Assembly: GCA_031267015.1 (NCBI GenBank) | Contig: JAIRZW010000193.1 | Coordinates: forward strand, 1-7,062 | Origin: Heliobacteriaceae bacterium | GTDB lineage: Bacteria; Cyanobacteriota; Vampirovibrionia; Gastranaerophilales; Gastranaerophilaceae | Length of the DNA stretch: 7,062 nt | Direction of reading: 5' to 3' | Part shown: piece after piece, positions 1 to 5,325 of the stretch | How positions within the stretch are numbered: the stretch's first letter is position 1 | How the letters are laid out: every line of letters begins with the position of its first letter | Position numbers and translations under genes: made by a program | Notes under the pieces: model-generated | Told to the model about the DNA's origin: nothing | Seen by the model: the letters and a program-made list of their open reading frames with translations, nothing else | The model's database searches: none

Positions 1-503
1 AATGCGTCATCTTTAAGCTGAACACCTGCATATCCCGCTGTAACCCTGTTCCACCATTTGTCCATTGAGGCGTCCAGAGTGTAAGCTCCTGCGGTAGAAA
101 CACCGAGGGTTAGAAGCTGGTTAATCGCAAGCGTATTTCTTCTGTCTTTGTCAAGCTGGTCATTTTTAAGCGTTCTGTGAGCATAAAGCCCGCTTGTTAT
201 GATAGAGCCAACAGTGGTTACGTGGTTATAAAAGTATTTGTCGTTTTTGAACTTGTCGGCAACCCAATTAACAACGCTATTATCAGCAAGTTTTTTGGCG
301 TAGTTTTCAGTAAGCCAGCCGGTCATTTTATTATCAATATTTCTGAATTTCGCTTTTAGCGGTTCAAAAAGTTTGGACTTAGCAGGTTTGACAGCAATGT
401 CACTTTTTCCGGTGAAGTTCGCTGCGTCATTGCGAGGAAGTTTATCCCGCACTTGTTGCGGGACGGCAATTCCATAATTGTTGTTTTGGAAGGTTACTCT
501 CAT
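1..503 (-). CDS. Hypothetical FTGK-motif protein, partial (C-terminus off the left edge)
   Basis: This is an open frame from ATG at 503 to the window edge, about 167 codons, and its stop lies outside the window. It starts MRVTFQNNNY and is followed by a repeat-derived segment (residues 11-28). Next come NFTGK (29-33), a charged helical stretch, and two moderately hydrophobic segments near residues 92-105 and 125-142. The start is supported by a good Shine-Dalgarno, GGGAGGTG, 7 bases upstream. The ATG overlaps the TGA of the upstream gene as ATGA, so translation is probably coupled. It resembles its neighbour: FTGKxxxAVKxxxSKxF occurs in both, followed by a helix-rich part ending in a similar LDxxxDKxW/LDKAVKAW motif, so the two may be paralogs. 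I know no function. Proteins with this style of N-terminus seem common in Gastranaerophilales, but that is recollection, not a search result. Confidence 0.8.
   Translation of the reverse strand, partial: MRVTFQNNNYGIAVPQQVRDKLPRNDAANFTGKSDIAVKPAKSKLFEPLKAKFRNIDNKMTGWLTENYAKKLADNSVVNWVADKFKNDKYFYNHVTTVGSIITSGLYAHRTLKNDQLDKDRRNTLAINQLLTLGVSTAGAYTLDASMDKWWNRVTAGYAGVQLKDDA
425..473. repeat. Palindromic repeat, type A, inside gene 1
   Basis: The element begins cgtcattgcgaggaag and ends ggcaattcc. ATTGC (429-433) pairs with GCAAT (466-470). Inside is a perfect hairpin at 445-463: 7-bp arms tcccgca/tgcggga around cttgt. The same 19-base core occurs on the other strand at 4776-4794 with one difference, and there too CGTCA directly precedes it, so this is a repeated family within the window. 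It is read in frame as GIAVPQQVRDKLPRNDAA of the gene 1 protein. The CGTCATTGCGAGG...GGCAAT pattern is a familiar type of dispersed bacterial repeat. Confidence 0.8.
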
Positions 504-1201
504 GATTTGGCACCTCCCTGAAATTCCTGCAAACTCATTTTACCGATTATGTCTGCGGTATTGTTTTGTGCGATTTCCGGCTGTGCAGACTTTTTCTTTT
601 TCTCGATTCCGAAAACATATTTTAGGATTGGCGGAATCAATGCAATCGTAAGCATTGCCCGCGGAACTGAGATAAACCAGTCAGGAAGGTTTTTAACCAA
701 TGTTGTAAGAGCTCCCTGATGAGCCTTAGCTACGGGATTGCTTTTTTGCCATGCTTTTACGGCTTTGTCAAGCGGGGTTGTAATGGCATAAGAAGATGCA
801 AACCCTAGTACGCCTGATGCAACAGAGTGGGCGGAAGCGTAAATATTGTTTTCCTTATTCTTTTTGTCTGATAAAGTTACAAGGGTAAAAGGTCTAAGGA
901 TTCCCGCGAAAAACAGGGCAGTTAAAGCGTAAGCAGAAACCTGTTTTGCATCTACAAACTCTAAGAATGAATTAAAGCGTTTTGAGTCAAAAAGCTTAAC
1001 GGCAGCCCCGGGTTTTCCCGTAAAGCTGCCGCTAAAATTATTCGTTATTCCTTCTTCGCACACACCCGCGCTGTACTTTTGTTCCGAGCGCTCCTTCTCC
1101 CTGAAAAGCCCCGGGGCATTCACACGCTCATCCCCTAAAAGCTTAGGGTTCCCGCCCCCTTGCTTGAGAGAAATATTTCGCTGTATCGAAGAAATTTTCA
1201 T
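500..1201 (-). CDS. Hypothetical multi-pass membrane protein with FTGK motif
   Basis: The protein has 233 residues and no assigned function. It begins MKISSIQRNISLK. Residues about 14-51 are rich in G, E, R and K, look unlike the rest and are probably repeat-derived. Then come NNFSGSFTGK (54-63) and AVKLFDSKRF. Three hydrophobic segments follow: about 87-110, 123-144 and 177-197, the last ending at a KKKK cluster (201-204), which suggests an inner-membrane protein with cytoplasmic charged loops. The C-terminus (205-233) is polar. There is no signal peptide. The start has AGAGG close upstream and a strong promoter at 1235-1264. The gene overlaps gene 1 by ATGA and shares the FTGKxxxAVKxxxSKxF motif with it, so the pair is probably an operon of diverged duplicates. 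I recall similar proteins in Vampirovibrionia genomes, but cannot confirm this. Confidence 0.85.
   Translation of the reverse strand: MKISSIQRNISLKQGGGNPKLLGDERVNAPGLFREKERSEQKYSAGVCEEGITNNFSGSFTGKPGAAVKLFDSKRFNSFLEFVDAKQVSAYALTALFFAGILRPFTLVTLSDKKNKENNIYASAHSVASGVLGFASSYAITTPLDKAVKAWQKSNPVAKAHQGALTTLVKNLPDWFISVPRAMLTIALIPPILKYVFGIEKKKKSAQPEIAQNNTADIIGKMSLQEFQGGAKS
1049..1162. repeat. Probable repeat-derived in-frame insert in gene 2
   Basis: This 114-base stretch encodes residues 14-51 of the membrane protein. It is richer in G and C than its surroundings and contains short palindromes: ccctaa-aagc-ttaggg (1133-1148) and gccccggggc (1108-1117). It sits between the conserved-looking N-terminus and FTGK, exactly where gene 1 carries its type A repeat. 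No second copy of this sequence is in the window, so the repeat nature and the boundaries are inferred. Confidence 0.4.
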
Positions 1202-1234
1202 TTACCTCTGCCAAATTCTGTCTTATACATTTAT

Positions 1235-1264
1235 ATTAAACCAAAACACAAAAATTTTTGTCAA
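1235..1264 (-). promoter_or_regulatory. Sigma-70-type promoter for the gene 2-gene 1 operon
   Basis: Read on the minus strand, a perfect -35 TTGACA (1264-1259) is followed after 18 bases by TTTAAT (1240-1235), five of six matches to the -10 consensus. Transcription would begin near 1228, leaving a leader of about 27 bases with AGAGG just before the ATG at 1201. Confidence 0.65.
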
Positions 1265-1328
1265 TAGTTTAAACAATCTTTACAATTTCTCTGTATTTTT
1301 TATTAAAAATAGTTGCTTTATAGAACCT

Positions 1329-1349
1329 GCCTGAAAAAGATTTTTAGGC
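1329..1349. repeat. Small inverted repeat upstream of the gene 2 promoter
   Basis: GCCTGAAAA and TTTTTAGGC pair over 9 positions (one G-T) around a 3-base loop. No T-run follows on either strand, so it is not a standard terminator. Its role is unknown. The rest of 1202-1384 is AT-rich with no gene. Confidence 0.4.
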
Positions 1350-1384
1350 GGCGCTTAACAATTAGTGTCTTTTGAACACCATTT

Positions 1385-1473
1385 AGCCAAGAGCAGCAAG
1401 TACCTGTTTGGAACGATAGCAAGCGAGCAGGGAGTGAGCGCGTGTTCTAAACAGGTACTTGCTGCTCTTGGCT
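1385..1473. repeat. Long perfect inverted repeat immediately downstream of nadC
   Basis: Arms 1385-1409 and 1449-1473 are perfectly complementary over 25 bases (agccaagagcagcaag... against its reverse complement). Pairing continues as G-T, GAAC/GTTC and G-T to about 31 bp, leaving a 27-base GA-rich loop. The right arm ends two bases before the nadC stop codon. There is no T-run after either arm, so it is not a canonical intrinsic terminator, though such a hairpin would strongly affect the 3' end of the nadB-nadC mRNA. It may be a mobile palindromic repeat; only one copy is in the window. Confidence 0.85.
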
Positions 1474-1475
1474 GC

Positions 1476-2294
1476 TTACATGTCCAGCGCTAAGTCCAAA
1501 GCATGCGCTTTTGTGACGATTGCGCTTGTGGAAATTATGTCAACGCCTGTTGCGGCAATGTCGCTTACGGTGTCCAGGGTTACGTTTCCGCTTGCTTCAA
1601 CGAGGGTGCGCTTGTCTATAATCTGGCATGCTTCGCGCATGGCTGCCGGCGGCATGTTGTCGAGCATGATTATGTCTGCCCGGCATGCCAAAGCTTCGTT
1701 CACCTGTTCGAGCGTGTCGCATTCCACCTCAATTTTGTGGGCATGGGAAATGTTTTTGCGGACTTTGCGCACTGCCTCGGTAACCGAGCCGGCAAAACGG
1801 ATGTGGTTGTCCTTAATCATGGCGCAATCAGACAGATTAAATCTGTGAAGCGAGCCTCCGCCTACTTTTACGGCATATTTTTCAAACGGACGGAAATTAG
1901 GCGTGGTCTTTCTGGTGTCCGCGATTTTTGCAGGGCGGGCTAAATCAGCGTATTTTTGGGTTTCTGTTGCAATCCCGCTCATGCGCTGGATGTAGTTCAG
2001 CGCAACCCGTTCGCCTGTTAAAATGTGTTTTGCAGGCCCGGAGATGTCCGCTAATTTGTTGCCTGCTTTGATTGTGTCGCCGTCTTCAAAATGAAAGTCT
2101 ACTTTAACATCCGGCGAAAGTGCGTTAAAAACCGCTGTGAAAACCTTACAACCGCAAAGGATACCTCCTTCGCGCGCATTAAGCTGCGCATTTATTTCAC
2201 CGTTTGCAAGGCTTTCTGTCGTAATATCGCCGAACCCGATGTCTTCTTCCAGTGCATGTTTAACGTGGTCTTTTATATAGAAGTCAGTTAACAT
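1476..2294 (-). CDS. nadC: Nicotinate-nucleotide pyrophosphorylase (carboxylating), quinolinate phosphoribosyltransferase
   Basis: The enzyme converts quinolinate and PRPP to nicotinate mononucleotide, CO2 and PPi, the third step of de novo NAD synthesis, in the cytosol. The 272-residue length is typical. Family motifs appear in order: EDIGFGDITTE (17-27), ERVALNYIQRMSGIAT (95-110), DTRKTTP (126-132), KYAVKVGGGSLHRFNLSD (139-156), KDNHI (161-165), IEVECD (188-193), DIIMLDNM (207-214) and EASGN (233-237). By comparison with the family, R96, R128, H150, R151, K161, E191 and D212 fit the substrate-binding basic pocket and metal site. The N-terminal part is the open-faced sandwich domain and the remainder the alpha/beta barrel. 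It starts 3 bases after the nadB stop, and its Shine-Dalgarno GAGGGG (2306-2301) lies within the last two nadB codons, so it is co-transcribed and probably translationally coupled. nadA is not in the window. Confidence 0.97.
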   Translation of the reverse strand: MLTDFYIKDHVKHALEEDIGFGDITTESLANGEINAQLNAREGGILCGCKVFTAVFNALSPDVKVDFHFEDGDTIKAGNKLADISGPAKHILTGERVALNYIQRMSGIATETQKYADLARPAKIADTRKTTPNFRPFEKYAVKVGGGSLHRFNLSDCAMIKDNHIRFAGSVTEAVRKVRKNISHAHKIEVECDTLEQVNEALACRADIIMLDNMPPAAMREACQIIDKRTLVEASGNVTLDTVSDIAATGVDIISTSAIVTKAHALDLALDM

Positions 2295-2297
2295 GTT

Positions 2298-3929
2298 TTA
2301 CCCCTCACCCGCATTTCTAGCGCTCGCTATGCTTGCGCAGAACTGCTCCCTCTCCCACGTTGGGGCGAGGGAGGTATGACTATGAATACATTCTTCGTTG
2401 GTTTGCGGGTAATCTGTGCGGCAGTGTGCGCCGCGCGATTCCTTGCGAAGAAGCGCTGAGTCAATTATAAGCCCGGCAGTTTCAAGCATGTTTTTGTATT
2501 CGTACTCCCCGCGGTTCAGGCATTTTGCACTGCGCGGGAAGCCGCGGCGAAGCCGCTCTAATTCTTCTTTTGCCGTTAAAAGCGATTTTTCGCTGCGCAG
2601 GATTCCCACATGCTCCCACATGAGTTCGCGCAGTTCGTCTTTGTTGACCTCAATTTCTACAAGGAAAACGCTTTCATCAGAATACTTGTCTATGGCGGAT
2701 TTTATTTCCTCGTCGATTTGTTTTGGGGCTTTTAGTTCGTCTGATTTGAGGTATTGTGCGACAGAGTACGCGCACACAACGCATTCCAAAAGCGAGTTGC
2801 TTGCAAGCCTGTTGCCGCCGTGAAGCCCGGTAGAAGCGGCCTCGCCGATTGCAAAAAGCCCTTTAACCGCGGTCTCGCCGTGAAGATTTGTTTTTATCCC
2901 GCCCATAAAATAGTGTGCTGCCGGCGCTACCGGGATAAAATCTTTTGAAATATCAATTCCGTGCTGTGCGCATTTTTCGGAAATGTTCGGGAAGCGTTTT
3001 GCAAGCAGGGTTTTGTTAATGCACGCAGCGTTAAGGTAGACGTTTCTTTCGTTGAAGTTTGCCCGTGTCACAACATCGCGCGGCGCAAGCTCTTTTAGCG
3101 GGTGGTATTTGTGCATAAATTCTTTCCCGTCAGCGTCAACGAGTTTGGCGCCTTCGCCGCGGACTGCTTCGCTTATTAGGAATCTGCATTCGCCGCTGTC
3201 GATTGCCAGTGCTGTCGGGTGGAACTGAACAAATTCCATATCCTGCAATACCGCGCCCGCATTGTAAGCCAGAGCAAGTCCGTCACCGGTTGCGCCTGAC
3301 GGGTTTGTTGTGTATTTGTAAAGCTGTCCGACCCCGCCTGTTGCAAGGATTATGCAGGAAGAATAAATCGTTTCGTATTCTTCCGTAACTTCATTAAACA
3401 CGATTACGCCTTTGCAGGTGTCATTGCTTACAAGAAGTTCCACGGCAATGGTTTTTTCATAAACATCTATATTAGAATTTTTCTTAATCTGTTCGCACAA
3501 CGCCTGCTCAATCGCGCGTCCGGTTGCGTCGCCGCCGGCATGCAAAACACGGTTTACGCTGTGTGCGGCTTCAAGCGTGTATGTAAATTGGCCGTTTTCG
3601 TCGCGGTCAAATTCCACGCCGAACTTCAAAAGGTCTTTTACCACCGCGTCAGAATTTTCCGAGATAAATTTGACGGTATTAAACTCGCTCAAGCCGGCCC
3701 CGGCCTTAATCGTGTCCGAAATGTGCGCTTGGGTGGAGTCTTTTTTGTTTTCTTTCATAACCCCGACCATGCCGCCTTGGGCATAGCGCGAGTTGCTTTC
3801 GCCGAGTTTGGATTTTGTAATGAGCAGCAGGCCGTCAGCAAGGTTTACTTGCTGTTCTGTTTTGAGCGCCGCGTAAAGCCCCGCGATTCCGCTGCCTATT
3901 ATTACTGTTGAGTATCTTGCATATTTCAT
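2298..3929 (-). CDS. nadB: L-aspartate oxidase
   Basis: This FAD-dependent enzyme oxidises L-aspartate to iminoaspartate, the first step of de novo NAD synthesis; O2 or fumarate can accept the electrons in this family. The 543 residues match the usual size. The FAD-binding GSGIAGLYAALK is at 12-23 and SRYAQGGM at 47-54. Active-site motifs of the succinate dehydrogenase/fumarate reductase flavoprotein fold are intact: FVQFHPTAL (H237), EAVRGEGA (R257), LAPRDVV (R284), AAHYFMGG (H339) and GNRLASNSLLE (372-382). A helical C-terminal domain ends at SRGAHCRTDYP (498-508), where aspartate oxidases normally finish soon after. The last 24 or so residues (SLAPTW...NAGEG) are translated from a palindromic repeat and are unlikely to be functional. 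The start lacks a Shine-Dalgarno; a TTGAAA-17-TAGAAT promoter ends 6 bases before ATG, so the mRNA may be leaderless. It forms an operon with nadC. Confidence 0.97.
   Translation of the reverse strand: MKYARYSTVIIGSGIAGLYAALKTEQQVNLADGLLLITKSKLGESNSRYAQGGMVGVMKENKKDSTQAHISDTIKAGAGLSEFNTVKFISENSDAVVKDLLKFGVEFDRDENGQFTYTLEAAHSVNRVLHAGGDATGRAIEQALCEQIKKNSNIDVYEKTIAVELLVSNDTCKGVIVFNEVTEEYETIYSSCIILATGGVGQLYKYTTNPSGATGDGLALAYNAGAVLQDMEFVQFHPTALAIDSGECRFLISEAVRGEGAKLVDADGKEFMHKYHPLKELAPRDVVTRANFNERNVYLNAACINKTLLAKRFPNISEKCAQHGIDISKDFIPVAPAAHYFMGGIKTNLHGETAVKGLFAIGEAASTGLHGGNRLASNSLLECVVCAYSVAQYLKSDELKAPKQIDEEIKSAIDKYSDESVFLVEIEVNKDELRELMWEHVGILRSEKSLLTAKEELERLRRGFPRSAKCLNRGEYEYKNMLETAGLIIDSALLRKESRGAHCRTDYPQTNEECIHSHTSLAPTWEREQFCASIASARNAGEG
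2301..2306 (-). promoter_or_regulatory. nadC ribosome-binding site built from a repeat
   Basis: On the minus strand GAGGGG is followed by TAAAAC and the nadC ATG, a 6-base spacing. The same six bases are the last two sense codons of nadB (GAG GGG, then TAA) and the terminal bases of the 2301-2373 repeat. No other Shine-Dalgarno candidate is as close. Confidence 0.65.
2301..2373. repeat. Palindromic repeat, type B, encoding the NadB C-terminus
   Basis: A GC-rich element with cccctcaccc at one end and ggggcgagggag at the other. Two hairpins are visible: 2316-2341 (TCT/AGA plus GCGC/GCGC around a central loop) and 2346-2373 (CTCCCTC/GAGGGAG, then CCCA-CGT-TGGG). The CCCTCACCC...CTCTCCC...GGGCGAGGG wording is that of a common bacterial dispersed repeat. 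It is translated in frame as the NadB tail and ends at the nadB stop codon. Confidence 0.65.
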
Positions 3930-3935
3930 TTTTTT

Positions 3936-3964
3936 ATTCTAAAACAAACCCGATTCTCTTTCAA
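3936..3964 (-). promoter_or_regulatory. Promoter of nadB-nadC, possibly leaderless
   Basis: On the minus strand TTGAAA (3964-3959), a 17-base spacer and TAGAAT (3941-3936) give a strong sigma-70-type match. Only six A residues separate the -10 box from the ATG, so a start 7 bases past the -10 falls on the A of ATG. A GGAGG at 3970-3966 is about 36 bases upstream of ATG and too far away to serve it. Confidence 0.55.
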
Positions 3965-3999
3965 GCCTCCAACCAAATATAAATTAAAAGTCTTAAGCT

Positions 4000-4074
4000 T
4001 ATAATATTATCTTGCGCGGCGTGGACAAAGGGGTTAAAAACATGGCCAAAAACTTTTATAAAGAAGTAGAGGAG
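4000..4074 (+). promoter_or_regulatory. Response regulator -10 box and Shine-Dalgarno
   Basis: A perfect TATAAT lies at 4000-4005 without a convincing -35 at 16-18 bases. AGAGGAG (4068-4074) stands 7 bases before ATG at 4082 and fixes that start. The leader of about 70 bases also contains AAAGGGG (4027-4033) 8 bases ahead of another ATG at 4042, which opens a 30-codon frame ending at 4134 inside the regulator gene. Confidence 0.5.
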
Positions 4075-4081
4075 AAAATTT

Positions 4082-4732
4082 ATGCTCAAAGTATTACTTG
4101 TAGAAGACCAAAAGCTTATGCGCGTCGGACTTAAATCACTTCTGGAAAACGATATAGAAATAATCTCGGAAGCCCAGAGCGGCAAAGAGGCTTTGGATAA
4201 CTTTCGCATGAGCCGTCCGGATGTTGTTTTAATGGACATCGGCCTGCCTGATATTTCGGGAATCGAAGTAACCAAGCGGATTCTTGAGGCGGATAAAAAT
4301 GCAAAGGTTATAATCCTGACCTCACACCTGAGCGAGCAGGATGTTATGAATGCGCTTCATGCGGGTGCGTGCGCTTATGTTATGAAAGACACGAGCACGG
4401 ACGCGCTGCGGATGATTATAAAAACAATAAAAGACGGCGCCATGTGGCTTGACCCGCAGGTGGTGCCGATTCTGCGCGAGAAGAATTGCGGGGTAATCCC
4501 TGCGCGCCAGATGTCGCGCGCAATGTTCAAAGAGCAGCACGCAAACCTTACCGCGCGTGAATACGAGGTTCTGAAGCTTGTTGTTGACGGCAAGTCCAAC
4601 AACGAAATCGCACAGGAATTAACCATTTCCGAGCACACTGCAAAAGCTCACGTGTGCAACATAATCCAAAAGCTTGTGGTCGACGACCGCACCCAGGCTG
4701 CTGTCAAAGCGCTTAAAGAAGGACTGGTTTGA
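4082..4732 (+). CDS. NarL/FixJ-family DNA-binding response regulator
   Basis: This 216-residue cytosolic transcription regulator should be activated by phosphorylation from a sensor kinase. The receiver domain (1-120) has the acidic pair E8/D9, phospho-acceptor D52 in VVLMDIGLPDISG, T80 in IILTS and K102 in YVMKDTS, all the expected residues. A linker of about 35 residues leads to a LuxR-type helix-turn-helix: LTAREYEVLKLVVDGKSNNE (156-175), then IAQELTISEHTAKAHVCNII, with the usual recognition-helix wording. The typical 200-220 residue length and intact residues suggest a working protein. No histidine kinase is in the window, so it is an orphan here and its targets are unknown. The gene is divergent from nadB across about 150 bases; control of nadB is possible but nothing in the sequence shows it. 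Its 3' end converges on the cyclo-ligase gene with 18 bases between stops. Confidence 0.94.
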   Translation: MLKVLLVEDQKLMRVGLKSLLENDIEIISEAQSGKEALDNFRMSRPDVVLMDIGLPDISGIEVTKRILEADKNAKVIILTSHLSEQDVMNALHAGACAYVMKDTSTDALRMIIKTIKDGAMWLDPQVVPILREKNCGVIPARQMSRAMFKEQHANLTAREYEVLKLVVDGKSNNEIAQELTISEHTAKAHVCNIIQKLVVDDRTQAAVKALKEGLV

Positions 4733-4737
4733 CATAA

Positions 4738-4799
4738 CGTCATGCCGGATTTATTCCGGCATCTCCGGCGGGAGATCCCACAACAAGTGCGGGATGACG
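4738..4799. repeat. Palindromic repeat, type A, folding as a closed four-stem cloverleaf
   Basis: The 62 bases tile completely into paired parts. The outer stem is CGTCAT/ATGACG (4738-4743 with 4794-4799). Three arms follow without gaps: GCCGGA-TTTAT-TCCGGC (4744-4760), ATCTCC-GGCG-GGAGAT (4761-4776) and CCCACA-ACAAG-TGCGGG (4777-4793). Every stem is 6 bp. The only non-Watson-Crick position is A-C in the last arm, which becomes G-U if the minus strand is the RNA. The third arm with its flanking pair (4776-4794) matches 18 of 19 bases of the repeat at 445-463. It fills the gap between convergent genes and encodes the end of the cyclo-ligase. No T-run follows on either strand. Confidence 0.85.
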
Positions 4800-5302
4800 A
4801 TTATTTTATTAACCGGGATGTCAAAGCTTTCAACAGGCAGGCTGTCAATAAAAAGCTCCTGCGGGATTAGGACTGTCGAAAAAATTCCGGGATTTGCGGC
4901 AAGAAACCTGTCATAGAATCCGCCGCCGTAACCCAGCCGAAAATTGTTTTTATCAGCCATTAGTGCCGGAACTACTATCAAGTCGAGAATTTTAGTGTCC
5001 ACGGCCGCTGTGCAGGGTTCCATGACATTAAATGAGGAGCATTCCAGCTTATCGTCCGTACAGTACGGGCACGCATGCAGCAAATCCCCGTTCACCCGCG
5101 GAAGATAAAAGTTCTTATCGTCCGACAGCAGCCCCAAAACATTAATCTCATCTTCTTTGGGGTAGTAAATCATCACGTTTTTTGCACTTTTATAAAATTC
5201 ATGCGTGCGAAGTTTCTCTGTCAATTCTGCACTGAGTGCAGGCATGTCAAGAGTTTTTCGTATAGCCTTTGCTCTTGTTCTCAAGTCTGTTTTATTATCC
5301 AT
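4751..5302 (-). CDS. ygfA: 5-formyltetrahydrofolate cyclo-ligase (MTHFS family)
   Basis: This cytosolic enzyme uses ATP to convert 5-formyltetrahydrofolate to 5,10-methenyltetrahydrofolate, returning a stored or inhibitory folate to the one-carbon pool. It has 183 residues, the usual size. The N-terminus carries the basic RTRAKAIRKTL helix (8-18). YYPKEDEIN (46-54) is the folate-binding region. The signature LGYGGGFYDRFL (123-134), which binds nucleotide phosphates, is complete, and DLIVVPAL (107-114) precedes it as in relatives. The protein should end soon after DIPVNKIIV; the last residues PHLLWDLPPEMPE and the stop are read from the palindromic repeat at 4738-4799, so the native stop seems to have been replaced. 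There is no Shine-Dalgarno before the ATG at 5302; a TATATT hexamer ends 6 bases upstream. The gene diverges from cobO across 23 bases. E. coli names for this family are ygfA and fau. Confidence 0.93.
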   Translation of the reverse strand: MDNKTDLRTRAKAIRKTLDMPALSAELTEKLRTHEFYKSAKNVMIYYPKEDEINVLGLLSDDKNFYLPRVNGDLLHACPYCTDDKLECSSFNVMEPCTAAVDTKILDLIVVPALMADKNNFRLGYGGGFYDRFLAANPGIFSTVLIPQELFIDSLPVESFDIPVNKIIVIPHLLWDLPPEMPE

Positions 5303-5308
5303 GCTTTT

Positions 5309-5318
5309 AATATATAAT
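5309..5318. promoter_or_regulatory. Overlapping divergent -10 boxes of the cyclo-ligase gene and cobO
   Basis: Only 23 bases lie between the two start codons. Plus-strand TATAAT (5313-5318) is 7 bases before the cobO ATG; minus-strand TATATT (5314-5309) is 6 bases before the cyclo-ligase ATG. The hexamers share two bases. No good -35 was found for either; each would lie within the other gene. There is no Shine-Dalgarno on either side and no room for a cobalamin riboswitch. Confidence 0.45.
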
Positions 5319-5325
5319 AAACGTA

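Noticed and set aside
177..359. 60-residue plus-strand frame opposite gene 1
   Set aside because: Gene 1 is open through the entire region, with a coupled start and a Shine-Dalgarno; this frame has neither.
1459..1943. Long plus-strand frames opposite nadC
   Set aside because: They mirror nadC, whose motifs are complete; the frames have no ribosome-binding site and no recognisable domain.
2416..3911. Several plus-strand frames opposite nadB
   Set aside because: NadB is intact over its full length with all active-site motifs; these are shadows with low-complexity or arginine-rich translations.
3961..4638. Minus-strand frames opposite the response regulator and its leader
   Set aside because: The regulator has every expected residue and a good ribosome-binding site; the opposite frames resemble nothing.
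4738..4799. tRNA gene suggested by the cloverleaf
   Set aside because: Stem and loop sizes (6 bp each; loops 5, 4, 5) do not fit tRNA, and there is no T-loop motif, 7-base anticodon loop or CCA end.
5303..5325. Cobalamin riboswitch upstream of cobO
   Set aside because: Only 23 bases separate the divergent start codons, far too few for a B12 aptamer, and no B12-box-like sequence is seen.
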